Translations under genes and position numbers: made by a program
Shown: in pieces, positions 8,708 through 17,056 of the stretch
How the letters are laid out: each line of letters begins with the position of its first letter
Numbering within the stretch: position 1 is the first letter of the stretch
The notes under the pieces: generated by a model
The model's input: only the letters and a program-made list of their open reading frames with translations
Told to the model about the DNA's origin: nothing
The model's database searches: none
Assembly (NCBI GenBank): GCA_041656295.1
Contig: JBBADV010000015.1
Coordinates: 1 to 59,065 of the forward strand
Origin: Kiritimatiellales bacterium
GTDB lineage: Bacteria > Verrucomicrobiota > Kiritimatiellia > Kiritimatiellales > Tichowtungiaceae
Reading direction: 5' to 3'
DNA length: 59,065 bases

Positions 8708-10348
8708 ATGGCAATGATGATTCATTTTCGGAAACTGGTTCAATCGCGGGTGATTTGGTATATCATTCTCGGTGTAATCGTAATTTCATTTGTCGGCTTT
8801 TTTACCCCGTCACTCAAATTCGGCGGCCGGCAGCAGAAAATCTATGCAGGTAAATTGTACGGTAAAAAAATTACAATGCAGGAATTTTCGAATGCCTACA
8901 GCAGTGCCTACCTCTGGCAGATTCTTTCTTCCGGCCGCATGATCAGCCAGAGCGCCGAAGTCGTCGAAATGATCCGGCACGAAGCCTGGCTGCGCATTGC
9001 CGCGCTTAAAAAAGCGGAACAGGAAAAAATTGCGGCAGGCAATGAAGAAATCGTAATGAACATTCAGCGGTTTCCATTATTCGTTAATCCGCAAACAGGA
9101 GTGTTTGATTCCGGTTATTACCGCGCGCTGCTGCAGCAGATTGGCGTCAGCCCGAACACGGTGGAAGCGCTCTTTCGCGAACAGCTGATTCTGTCCAAAC
9201 TCTATTTTCGCAACACACAGGCTGCGCTGATTCCGCCGTCTGAACTGAGCCGCGCCTATCACGTTTATACCGATCTTTTTACCGTCGATTACGCTATACT
9301 CGCGCGTGCCGCCGTTGAAAACGATGTTGCTGTCACGCGCGATCAGGCCGAAGAATTTTATGTGCTCTATCCTGAGCAGTTCCGCATTCCGGAGCGCATT
9401 CGCGTTTCATATATTGAAATTCCGGTGAACAGTTTTTTTGGCGAAGTTGAGCTGACCGATGAAGAAATGCTGCAGCACTATACGCGCAACCTTGAACAGT
9501 ATCGTGCCGATACAACCAACGAAACCGGTGCAGTGGAATATAAAGATTTTGATGCTGTAAAAGATAAAATTGCTGCCGAGCTGCGCGCCGCCGGCGCACG
9601 GCGTCTGGCTGCCGGACGTGCCGCCGATCTCGTTGCTGAAATGACACCGAGGACGGACGGCAGTGAGCCGACGTTCAGGGAAACCGTGACCGCCGCAGGA
9701 TTTGAAATTAAAACACTGCCGCCGTTCGGTGCGACTGACGAAGTGAAGGGCATTGATGCCACTTCAAATTTTCGACAGCAGGCGCTTGCGCTTCAGCCCG
9801 ATTCTTATAGCTCCTACAGCGATCCCGTGGTCGGCAGAGATTTTGTCTACATTATTTCACTTGGACAGCGTTACGATTCATTCATTCCTTCGTTCGACGT
9901 CGTCGCAAGTGATGCCTCTGAAAAAGCCAAAGCTAAAGCTGTCAATGAAGCGCTTACCCGCCGTGCGCTTGAAATTTACGGAACGCTCGTCACCAAAATC
10001 GCCGCCGGCGAAACGTTTGGTGCTGCGATCAATGAATTTAATCTTGATCCTGTCACCACGCCAGAATTCAGCATGATGTCTGATCTTGACGATCCGAATG
10101 CTGCCGCAATTATGCCGCTCTGTATCAATGCGCAGAAAGGCGAAGTGTGCGAACCGGCGCCGGTCGCCGACGGTGTTCTGATTGCGTACATTGCTGATCG
10201 TAAAGCGATCGACAGTGAAGTCGGCCTCACCGGCATGCGTGAAGAACTGGTTCACATGATGGAGAACTCCCGCGCACAGCAGCTCGCCGCATCCTGGCGC
10301 AATGCGCTGCTGGTCGAGGCTGAATTTGAAGAAACGCTGCCGCAATAA
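8708..10348 (+). CDS. Membrane-anchored SurA/PpiD-like periplasmic foldase
   Basis: 546 residues. A single N-terminal membrane helix (about 14-33, VIWYIILGVIVISFVGFF) is followed by GKLYGKKITMQEFSNAYSSA, the start of a SurA-N type chaperone domain. Helical regions and an insert rich in Ala/Arg/Glu follow (about 280-310). This layout matches PpiD-type proteins that assist folding of exported proteins at the inner membrane. I cannot trace an intact parvulin active site by eye, so it may be chaperone only. It sits alone between the methyltransferase (opposite strand) and deoC; a repeat of the GGTCGAAGGTC family separates it from deoC. Confidence 0.75.
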   Translation: MAMMIHFRKLVQSRVIWYIILGVIVISFVGFFTPSLKFGGRQQKIYAGKLYGKKITMQEFSNAYSSAYLWQILSSGRMISQSAEVVEMIRHEAWLRIAALKKAEQEKIAAGNEEIVMNIQRFPLFVNPQTGVFDSGYYRALLQQIGVSPNTVEALFREQLILSKLYFRNTQAALIPPSELSRAYHVYTDLFTVDYAILARAAVENDVAVTRDQAEEFYVLYPEQFRIPERIRVSYIEIPVNSFFGEVELTDEEMLQHYTRNLEQYRADTTNETGAVEYKDFDAVKDKIAAELRAAGARRLAAGRAADLVAEMTPRTDGSEPTFRETVTAAGFEIKTLPPFGATDEVKGIDATSNFRQQALALQPDSYSSYSDPVVGRDFVYIISLGQRYDSFIPSFDVVASDASEKAKAKAVNEALTRRALEIYGTLVTKIAAGETFGAAINEFNLDPVTTPEFSMMSDLDDPNAAAIMPLCINAQKGEVCEPAPVADGVLIAYIADRKAIDSEVGLTGMREELVHMMENSRAQQLAASWRNALLVEAEFEETLPQ

Positions 10349-10357
10349 AATTAATCC

Positions 10358-10418
10358 GGTCAAAGGTTTGAAGGTCGAAGGTCAAAAGTCCATTTGACTT
10401 TCGACCTTTGACTTTTAG
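10358..10418. repeat. Dispersed palindromic repeat, family R1 (GGTCGAAGGTC...GACTTTTGAC)
   Basis: Imperfect inverted repeat: GGTCAAAGG, GAAGGTCGAAGGTC, then GACTTTCGACCTTTGAC. Related copies lie at 26811-26892 and 31796-31856. Here it fills almost all of the gap between the foldase gene and deoC. Confidence 0.75.
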
Positions 10419-10428
10419 ATTTCCAACC

Positions 10429-11094
10429 ATGAATTCGCTCATTGATCACACTTTGCTGAAAGCGGACGCAACGGAAGAACAAATCCGGCGGCTTTGCGAC
10501 GAGGCCCGTGAATTCAAATTTGCTGCCGTTTGTGTAAATCCGTTTTATGTCCCGCTTGTTCATTCATTGCTGCAGGGCAGCGGAGTGAAAACCTGTTCTG
10601 TCATTTGCTTTCCGCTGGGCGCCGTCAGTACGCCGGAAAAAGCCGCCGCCGCCCGCACTGCAATTTCCGGCGGTGCACAGGAAGTTGATATGGTTATGAA
10701 TATCGGCGCATTGAAAGACCGGCGCGACGGGTTTGTCCGTGCCGATATTTCCGCTGTTGCCGGAATCTGTCATGCCGCCGGTGCGCTGCTGAAAGTTATT
10801 TTAGAAACCGGACTGCTGACAGACGAAGAAAAGGAGCGCGCCTGTAAACTCTGTATTGAAGCGTCCGTTGATTTTGTAAAAACTTCCACCGGGTTTGGCG
10901 CCGGCGTTGCGATGGTGGAAGACGTGATGCTCATGTCAAACATTGTAAAAAGCGCCGGCCTCGGCGTTAAGGCCTCCGGCGGAATCCGTACGCTCGCCGC
11001 TGTTCAGGAAATGACTGTCGCCGGTGCGACGCGCATCGGCACCAGCTCCGGCGTGGCGATTATGAAAGAAATACAAACCGCTAATAAACACTGA
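10429..11094 (+). CDS. deoC: Deoxyribose-phosphate aldolase
   Basis: 221 residues from ATG 10429 (MNSLIDHTLLK); an upstream in-frame ATG at 10408 lies inside a repeat and is rejected. Catalytic features of the class I aldolase are present: Asp87 in QEVDMVMNIG, the Schiff-base Lys151 in DFVKTSTGFG, and Lys181 in GVKASGGIR. It cleaves 2-deoxyribose-5-phosphate to glyceraldehyde-3-phosphate and acetaldehyde in the cytoplasm. That fits with the purine nucleoside phosphorylase at 43452-44273 in a nucleoside salvage route. Confidence 0.97.
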   Translation: MNSLIDHTLLKADATEEQIRRLCDEAREFKFAAVCVNPFYVPLVHSLLQGSGVKTCSVICFPLGAVSTPEKAAAARTAISGGAQEVDMVMNIGALKDRRDGFVRADISAVAGICHAAGALLKVILETGLLTDEEKERACKLCIEASVDFVKTSTGFGAGVAMVEDVMLMSNIVKSAGLGVKASGGIRTLAAVQEMTVAGATRIGTSSGVAIMKEIQTANKH

Positions 11095-11154
11095 TTAATT
11101 CAGTGTATTCCGTGGTAAAACATCAGTGTCGATCAGTGAAGATGAGTGGTTCAT
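11095..11154. repeat. Dispersed repeat, family R3 (CGTGGTAAA...GATCAGTG...GTGGTTCATAAA)
   Basis: Short direct and inverted copies of ATCAGTG with a GTGGT end. It resembles the 13561-13623 repeat (CGCGGATTTCACGGATGAACACGG). It lies between deoC and the pseudouridine synthase and provides no obvious coding. Confidence 0.5.
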
Positions 11155-11159
11155 AAAAA

Positions 11160-11891
11160 ATGGAAAAAGAACGGCTTTCTAAAATTATGGCTGCGCGCGG
11201 ACTTTGTTCGCGCCGTGAGGCTGACCGGTATATTGAGCGCGGTTTAGTCTTTGTCGATGGCAAGCGCATCACTGAGCTGGGGACCAAAATTTTTTCTGAT
11301 CAAAAAGTTGAACTCGCGCGCGAAGCGCGTCAGCGGCAGTCTGCACAGGCAACCATCCTTTTAAATAAACCGGTCGGTTATGTTTCCGGTCAGGCAGAGG
11401 ACGGCTATGAGCCGGCTCAGGTTTTAATCACCGCCGGTAACCGATGGAGCGGTGACACGTCGCCGGAAAAATTTTCTCCGGCGCATCTCAATGGACTTGC
11501 CGTCGCCGGACGGCTGGACATTGATTCCACCGGACTGCTGGTGCTTACGCAAAACGGCGCCATGGCGCGCCGGATTATCGGTGAAGATTCAGAAGTAGAT
11601 AAAGAATACCTCGTGCGCGTGAAAGGCAAAATCAAAACCGGCGGACTAAAACTTTTAAATCACGGACTCAGCCTCGACGGTAAAAAACTGAAACCGGCGC
11701 AGGTGAGTTGGCAGAACGACGATCAGTTGCGTTTTGTTCTGCACGAAGGGAAAAAACGGCAGATCCGGCGCATGTGTGAACTGGTCGGACTCACTGTTAC
11801 CGGACTTAAACGTATTCGCATCGGCCGCGTCCGGCTTGGTAATCTTCCCCGGGGCCGGTGGCGTTATTTGTGTGTTGATGAACAATTTTAA
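11160..11891 (+). CDS. RluB/RluF-type rRNA pseudouridine synthase
   Basis: 243 residues. An N-terminal S4 RNA-binding domain (about 4-50, RLSKIMAARGLCSRREADRYI) precedes the pseudouridine synthase domain. The catalytic Asp120 is in VAGRLDIDSTGLLVLTQNG, and the C-terminal signature is HEGKKRQIRRMCELVGLTV. It isomerises uridine in rRNA. The family (RsuA/RluB/E/F) is certain; the precise target (RluF-like 23S site or another) is not. It follows an R3 repeat and stands as a single transcription unit; an R8 repeat lies downstream. Confidence 0.93.
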   Translation: MEKERLSKIMAARGLCSRREADRYIERGLVFVDGKRITELGTKIFSDQKVELAREARQRQSAQATILLNKPVGYVSGQAEDGYEPAQVLITAGNRWSGDTSPEKFSPAHLNGLAVAGRLDIDSTGLLVLTQNGAMARRIIGEDSEVDKEYLVRVKGKIKTGGLKLLNHGLSLDGKKLKPAQVSWQNDDQLRFVLHEGKKRQIRRMCELVGLTVTGLKRIRIGRVRLGNLPRGRWRYLCVDEQF

Positions 11892-11940
11892 AAAGAGGAT
11901 TCGATTGATGGCGAGCGTTTCTTAGAATGTGTTTTTGCAA

Positions 11941-11985
11941 CAATAAAAATCCTGTTATCCGGTCAAAAATTCCGCAGTTAAACAA
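11941..11985. repeat. Dispersed repeat, family R8 (AATCCTGTTATCC..GTC)
   Basis: AATCCTGTTATCCGGTCAAAAATTCCGC corresponds to the right half of the palindrome at 23806-23879. It occupies the gap between two convergent genes. Confidence 0.6.
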
Positions 11986-12916
11986 GCTGTGAAAAAAATC
12001 CGTTAAAGACAAGTTCCGCCGGCAGATTGCGGTCGAACTGGCGCGACATTTCGGCGATGGCGTTTATGCGGCGCAGAACATCGGCGCGCGAGCAGAGCAG
12101 GGCCTGCCGTTCGAGGGCTTCAATCTCATCACAAAAATTTAATACGCTGCGATCCTGATCGAGCACAATAATAAGCAGGTCGCGAAACCAGTTCAGAACG
12201 GTGCGCAGAATTTCGATGCGTGCTTCAACCACGCGCGCGCCGGTGCGTGCATCGAGCAGTGCACGGAATTCTTTCGCTGAAAGATCATCGGGAATTCCCG
12301 GTGTTTCCTCTTGTTCAAATTCCTGGCGCAGTTTTTCAATCAGTCCCGCGAGCCGTGCAGAAAACATCGACGCTTCAATCAGACTCGCCGGCGGCAGTTC
12401 ACGGAGCAGATCGAGCAGGAAATCTTTCCACTGCCGTGCTGTTTCTTCGTCTTCGGCAGCGACGGAAATCCGCTGGCAGCGCGATAAAATGGTCGGCAGC
12501 AGCGCCTGCGGTTCATCGGTTAACAGCAGCAGCAGGCTTTTCGCCGGCGGTTCTTCAAGGGTTTTCAGTAATGCGTTGGCCGCCTGATCCGTCATGCGGC
12601 CGGCGGCGAGGATGACGCCGGCTTTCCAGCCGCCGGCAGAGGAGGTTTGCGCCAGTTTACGGATCAGTTCGCGGATGTCTTCGATTACAATCTGCCGGCT
12701 TTTGCTCTGCGGTTCGATCCAGAAAATATCCGGATGTGTATGTGTTGTAACCTGCGGATGCTGATTAAAGATGAGATGCAGCAGTTTTTCAGCAAAGCGC
12801 AGCGCGGCACCGTGCGGTGCTCCCTGAATTACATAGGCATGCGCAAGCTGTCCGCTCTGCCAGCCGGCTTCAATCCCGGCCCATGCGGTATTAAACTGAC
12901 TGTTTGAAGAAGACAT
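11978..12916 (-). CDS. holB: DNA polymerase III subunit delta'
   Basis: About 312 residues from ATG 12916 (MSSSNSQFNTAWAGIE); a TTG two codons upstream is less likely. It shows the clamp-loader pattern of HolB: LAHAYVIQGAPHGAAL, QIVIEDIRELIRKLAQTS, VILAAGRMTDQAANALLKTLEEPP and LPTILSRCQRI. The Walker A motif is degenerate (GAPHGAA), as is usual for delta' subunits that do not bind ATP, and no zinc-finger cysteines are seen. It overlaps the end of tmk by about 26 nt, the common tmk-holB pairing. Confidence 0.93.
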   Translation of the reverse strand: MSSSNSQFNTAWAGIEAGWQSGQLAHAYVIQGAPHGAALRFAEKLLHLIFNQHPQVTTHTHPDIFWIEPQSKSRQIVIEDIRELIRKLAQTSSAGGWKAGVILAAGRMTDQAANALLKTLEEPPAKSLLLLLTDEPQALLPTILSRCQRISVAAEDEETARQWKDFLLDLLRELPPASLIEASMFSARLAGLIEKLRQEFEQEETPGIPDDLSAKEFRALLDARTGARVVEARIEILRTVLNWFRDLLIIVLDQDRSVLNFCDEIEALERQALLCSRADVLRRINAIAEMSRQFDRNLPAELVFNGFFSQLV

Positions 12917-13544
12917 GATCAATGGTGTTTATAATTTCGGCAGAAGTATCCTGGATTTCCTGCGCGGTGTCGATGATGCGGATGCGCGCCGGATTTTCGG
13001 CAGCGAGCTGCAGATAGCCGGCGCGGACTTTTTCGTGAAACGAACGCGCTTCGCGTTCAAACCGGTCGGCGGATTCACCGGCGGCGGCGTAGCGTTTCGC
13101 AATACGCGCAAAGCCGGTTTCCACCGGCAGATCGAGCAGCAGTGTTAAATCCGGCAGTGTGCCGGCAATGGTAAATTCGTTAATCGCTTTTACCTCGTCT
13201 ACCGGCAGGCCGCGCGCGAAGCCCTGATAGGCAACCGTTGAGTCAATAAAGCGGTCGCAGATGACCCAGATTCCGGCGGCGAGATTCGGTTTAATGATTT
13301 TTTCAACCAGCTGATTGCGGCTCGCCTCAAACAGCAGCAGTTCGGCGCGCTCACACGGTGCCTCGCCGGCGGCGTTATGCTGCAGCAGATCGCGGATCGC
13401 TTCGCCGAGCGCGGTGCCGCCGGGTTCGCGCGTGTAAATGGCGTGTATACCGTGTGTTTTTTTCAGCCAGTCGATCAGCAGTTTAGCCTGGGTCGATTTT
13501 CCTGAACCTTCTGGTCCTTCTAATGTGATAAATTTTCCGCGCAT
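12891..13544 (-). CDS. tmk: Thymidylate kinase
   Basis: 217 residues. The P-loop GPEGSGKST is at 10-18. It also has YTREPGGTALGEAIRDLL, the DRF motif in VICDRFIDSTVAYQG, and a lid region DRFEREARSFHEKVR. It phosphorylates dTMP to dTDP in the cytoplasm. Length is normal for the family. It forms an operon with holB, whose start lies inside the tmk coding end. Confidence 0.98.
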   Translation of the reverse strand: MRGKFITLEGPEGSGKSTQAKLLIDWLKKTHGIHAIYTREPGGTALGEAIRDLLQHNAAGEAPCERAELLLFEASRNQLVEKIIKPNLAAGIWVICDRFIDSTVAYQGFARGLPVDEVKAINEFTIAGTLPDLTLLLDLPVETGFARIAKRYAAAGESADRFEREARSFHEKVRAGYLQLAAENPARIRIIDTAQEIQDTSAEIINTIDHVFFKQSV

Positions 13545-13560
13545 AATTTCCTTTTATGAA

Positions 13561-13623
13561 TCGCGGATTTCACGGATGAACACGGATTGTTTTTGATCCG
13601 TTTATATCTGTGCTGTCCGCGGT
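13561..13623. repeat. Dispersed palindromic repeat, family R3
   Basis: TCGCGGATTTCACGGATGAACACGG pairs imperfectly with the right half (GATCCGTTTATATCTGTGCTGTCCGCGG in two parts, 13594-13622). The result is a long imperfect palindrome between the divergent genes tmk and 13703. A half copy lies near 46918-46950. Confidence 0.75.
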
Positions 13624-13702
13624 AAAAAATCTTTCCTTTTATAAGGGGAATGAACACCAATTGAAAGTTGAATTCTTGCGGTGCGCGGATTAGTATTTAT
13701 TT

Positions 13703-14365
13703 GTGGTTAAATTAATAAAAATTCTGTCCGGTGTTCTGATTCTGGTCGCACTGATTTTCGTCGCCGGCACACTGTTTTACGGCACGAAAAGCATTCATGA
13801 TATTTTACACGAAAATAAAAAACTGCAGCAGTCTCTGTCATATCTGACAACGGAAGACCAGATTGGTTTTGCCAAAGTGATTCAACGTGAAGTCCGCGCC
13901 GGACAGGTTTTTTCAACCATTCGTTTCGTAGAAACCGCGCGCGATAATAAACTGGCGCCGGTGCTGGTGCGCGAATATGAAATCGAGGGCGATACCGTTT
14001 ATTTTGACGCGCTGATTGTAACGTTTTCCGATCAGGCAGTGATGGACGGTAAGGCGCGCGCACTCTATTTGTGGCGCCGTGTGTACGGTGAAAGTCAATC
14101 GCCGGCGGACGGCTTTATGATCGAAGAACCCGGCGCGCCGCCGGCGCGTTATGACGATCTGCTGCACCGCCTGAAATTATCCGACCGGCAGTTATTCTGG
14201 AAGGCGATTTGGGATCTCTCGAACGATCCCGATGCGCTGCAGCGTTACGGCATTAAAGCCATTTACGGTAATGCGGTGTATAAAAAACTGCAGCCCGGTT
14301 TGATTTACGTTTTTAAAATCAGCGCCGCCGGGCAGGTGTATCCCGAAACGGTTCCCGATCTTTAA
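13703..14365 (+). CDS. Hypothetical membrane-anchored protein
   Basis: 220 residues read from a GTG start (MVKLIKILSG); no strong ribosome binding site is visible. One N-terminal membrane helix (about 5-27, ILSGVLILVALIFVAGTLFYG) precedes a predicted soluble part with a short coiled-coil-like segment (HENKKLQQSLSYL). I do not recognise the family. Cysteines are absent and the body has alternating beta-type segments (VREYEIEGDTVYFDALIVTF). It is probably a periplasmic-facing inner-membrane protein, standing alone and divergent from tmk. Confidence 0.65.
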   Translation: MVKLIKILSGVLILVALIFVAGTLFYGTKSIHDILHENKKLQQSLSYLTTEDQIGFAKVIQREVRAGQVFSTIRFVETARDNKLAPVLVREYEIEGDTVYFDALIVTFSDQAVMDGKARALYLWRRVYGESQSPADGFMIEEPGAPPARYDDLLHRLKLSDRQLFWKAIWDLSNDPDALQRYGIKAIYGNAVYKKLQPGLIYVFKISAAGQVYPETVPDL

Positions 14366-14623
14366 TCAGAGCCCGTTTCAGGAGGCATCAGGTCAACGTT
14401 ATCGAGTTAATTTCCCGTACAATTCTTAACCGGCAGCGATTAATTTTTTTATAATACTGTTTGAAATCAGTTGAGTATTCCGTCCGAAACAACCCGTATT
14501 ATAAGGATAAAACGGATGTGAGCCGGTGAAAGAGATAGTTATTATTTTGATTTGAAATTTAATGTTGATAAATAATACCGGAGGATTTATGGTCGTTACA
14601 TCCTAAACAAACGGAGCCTTACG
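14366..14623. other. Intergenic region upstream of the sialate O-acetylesterase
   Basis: About 260 bp without a supportable gene. It contains the 23-mer at 14461-14483 (TTGAAATCAG followed by TTGAGTATTCCGT). A 19/23 match recurs at 16322-16344, downstream of the same gene and upstream of the helix-turn-helix/IIA gene, a possible shared regulatory motif. Confidence 0.35.
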
Positions 14624-16126
14624 ATGAACCTTATAAAGGTCTTAGCCTTGTTCCTGTCCGTTCAAATGACCGCCCCGGCGGAACTGGCGCCGGCGGGCAT
14701 TTTTTCAGATAATGCGATCTTACAACGGAATGAACCGGTGCGTGTCTGGGGAACCGCGACTGCCGGAGAGACAGTAACGGTTGAATTCGCCGGACAGAAA
14801 AAAAGTGCAAAAGCAAATTCTGACGGACGCTGGGAGATTACATTAGATCCGATGGATGCGTCAGCCGAATCGCGGGATATGGTGTTTACTTCATCTATCG
14901 GCAAAGAACAGGTTACGATTTCTGGTGTCCTGGTCGGTGAAGTCTGGCTCGGCGGTGGACAGTCAAATATGCAGACCCCGATGAATTATTACAGTTCGAG
15001 AGAGCAGGGGAATATAATTAAGGACGAGATCGACAGCGCGAATGATCCATTATTGCGGATGGCCACCGTTCCGTATGCCGCGACCCCTGGTAAAGACTCA
15101 ACGATTGCATGGAAATCGTCTCCGCCGGAAACGATTAGACCATTTTCGGCGACCGGGTATTATTTTGCAAAACATCTGCGTGAAGCATTGAATGTTCCGG
15201 TGGGAATTATCGCCTGTTCCGAGGGCAGTGCGGTAGCTGAAACATGGATGAGCAAAGACACTCTGGCAAACACGTCGGATTTTTATCGCACGCTGGAGGC
15301 TTATGATTTCATCTTGAACGCGATCGAAAATGGAACTGCAACCGCGGCAATGACCGCATTGACACCGCAAATGCTTCCTTATCAACTATATGATTCTATG
15401 TTGACGCGAGTTATTCCGTACACTATCCGCGGTGTGATCTGGTACCAGGGCGAACGGAATGCCAATACGAAAGCCAGTCAGCGGTATTACGATGTTTTTT
15501 CGACGTTGATTGAAGAGTGGCGGCAGGATTTTAAAAATCCGGACATGCCGTTTCTGTTTGTTCAATTGGCTTCATACCAGCCGTCAGTAATGAATTTTCA
15601 TTGGCCGGAGCTGCGTGAAGCGCAATGCAAAGTTGAAGGAGCTGTGACGAATACCGGTATGATTGTGCTGCTGGACGGCGGTGACGAGCAGGAGATTCAT
15701 CCGCATTCAAAACCGCTGGTTGGCTACCGGTTATCATTGCTGGCACGGAATATGGTTTATGGTGAAACGAATCTGGTCTGCCGCGGACCGCGCCTGGAAA
15801 ATGCGCAGGTTTCCGGCAAAAAAATTGAACTGACATTTAAAGATTGCGGTGCCGGGCTTGAATTAAGGCCGGAGGGTGTAAATGATTTTGAAATCTGCGG
15901 CGAAGACGGCAATTATGTTCCGGCGCAGGCTGAACTTGTGAACGGCAAAGTGGTTGTTTCTGCCGCCGAAGTAAGCGAACCGGAGTATGTCCGTTACGGC
16001 TGGCGGCAGTGGGTTGTTCCGATCCTCTACAATCAAGAAGGTCTGCCGGCATCACCATTCCGCACGGACAATTTCAAGGAAACAACATACAATCGCCTTT
16101 TTCTGGATGTCGTAATTGGAAAGTGA
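14624..16126 (+). CDS. Sialate O-acetylesterase (SASA/SGNH family)
   Basis: 500 residues with a signal peptide (about 1-19, cleavage near TAPAE). An N-terminal beta domain carries IFSDNAILQRNEPVRVWG. The SGNH nucleophile block is GGGQSNMQ (Ser114) and the oxyanion-type block is WYQGERNAN. These are the hallmarks of sialic-acid-specific 9-O-acetylesterases and of related hemicellulose acetylesterases common in polysaccharide degraders. It removes O-acetyl groups from glycans outside the cytoplasm. The gene is monocistronic; the glycan target is unknown. Confidence 0.92.
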   Translation: MNLIKVLALFLSVQMTAPAELAPAGIFSDNAILQRNEPVRVWGTATAGETVTVEFAGQKKSAKANSDGRWEITLDPMDASAESRDMVFTSSIGKEQVTISGVLVGEVWLGGGQSNMQTPMNYYSSREQGNIIKDEIDSANDPLLRMATVPYAATPGKDSTIAWKSSPPETIRPFSATGYYFAKHLREALNVPVGIIACSEGSAVAETWMSKDTLANTSDFYRTLEAYDFILNAIENGTATAAMTALTPQMLPYQLYDSMLTRVIPYTIRGVIWYQGERNANTKASQRYYDVFSTLIEEWRQDFKNPDMPFLFVQLASYQPSVMNFHWPELREAQCKVEGAVTNTGMIVLLDGGDEQEIHPHSKPLVGYRLSLLARNMVYGETNLVCRGPRLENAQVSGKKIELTFKDCGAGLELRPEGVNDFEICGEDGNYVPAQAELVNGKVVVSAAEVSEPEYVRYGWRQWVVPILYNQEGLPASPFRTDNFKETTYNRLFLDVVIGK

Positions 16127-16395
16127 GCCAGTTATTTTTATGCACGGTATCAGTCCTGTTATTTAAGTGTTTTATGCCAAAATATCCGGTGTCTCAATCA
16201 CCGGATGCATAAATAATAGGACTGGCATCATTCTCGAATCCATAGTATGACAGGCTGAAGATTAATACTGCTTTCAACAGAAGTGTAAATATCCCAACAT
16301 TTGATCTTTAATAAACTTTTGTTGAAATCAGCCGAATATTCCGCATTAATTAACGTTTGTTACATACAGAATTTCACCCAATCAAAAGGCAGCGC

Positions 16396-17052
16396 ATGAA
16401 TCATGAAATTATGACGATAGAAGAGGTCGCAGAGTATCTGCGGGTTTCAGAACGCACGGTGTATGACTGGGCGCAAAAAGGGCAGCTTCCCGGCGGGAAA
16501 CTCGGCACAACCTGGCGTTTTAAACGTGCTGATATTGAGGGCTGGGTGAACCGTCAGCTTGGAACGCCGGCGGCACCGGCATCGAATTCTCCGGTGACCG
16601 GTTTTTCAAAAATTCTTTCCGCTGACCGTATTGTGTTTCTCAACACAACGGCAAAAGAGGAGGCGTTGAAAACACTGTGCGGGGTGCTTGCAACGTCACC
16701 GTTGATCCGGAATAAGGTGGAGCTTGAAACCTCAATTTTCCGGCGCGAAGAACTGATGAGCACCGGTATCGGATTCGGCATTGGCGTACCGCATGTCCGG
16801 CTTTCGTCGATTTCCGATCTGGTCATGGCACTCGGCATCGCGCGTGAACCGATCACCGATTATTCTTCGCTCGACACGATTCCGGTGCAGATCATTTGTA
16901 TGGTTGCCGCCGGCAGTTCACAGCACACGCAATACATACGCACGCTGTCGGCAATCAGTTCGCATCTGAAAACGGAGGACGTTCGCCGCGCATTGATTGC
17001 GGCGCCGGATGCGGCGACGGCATACAGGCTGTTCGCCGGAACGGAGGCGTAA
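16396..17052 (+). CDS. Helix-turn-helix (excisionase-type) / PTS EIIA fusion protein
   Basis: 218 residues from ATG 16396 (MNHEIMTIEEVAEYL); the frame is open upstream only through a TTG. Residues 5-55 form an excisionase/MerR-like winged helix (TIEEVAEYLRVSERTVYDWAQKG). Residues about 70-215 are a fructose/mannitol-type EIIA domain, with the phosphorylatable His133 in GIGVPHVRL. No sugar permease is nearby. It lies 4 nt before a cation/proton antiporter gene, so a regulatory role, sensing the PTS phosphorylation state and acting on the antiporter or its transcription, is inferred. Confidence 0.88.
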   Translation: MNHEIMTIEEVAEYLRVSERTVYDWAQKGQLPGGKLGTTWRFKRADIEGWVNRQLGTPAAPASNSPVTGFSKILSADRIVFLNTTAKEEALKTLCGVLATSPLIRNKVELETSIFRREELMSTGIGFGIGVPHVRLSSISDLVMALGIAREPITDYSSLDTIPVQIICMVAAGSSQHTQYIRTLSAISSHLKTEDVRRALIAAPDAATAYRLFAGTEA

Positions 17053-17056
17053 ACAG

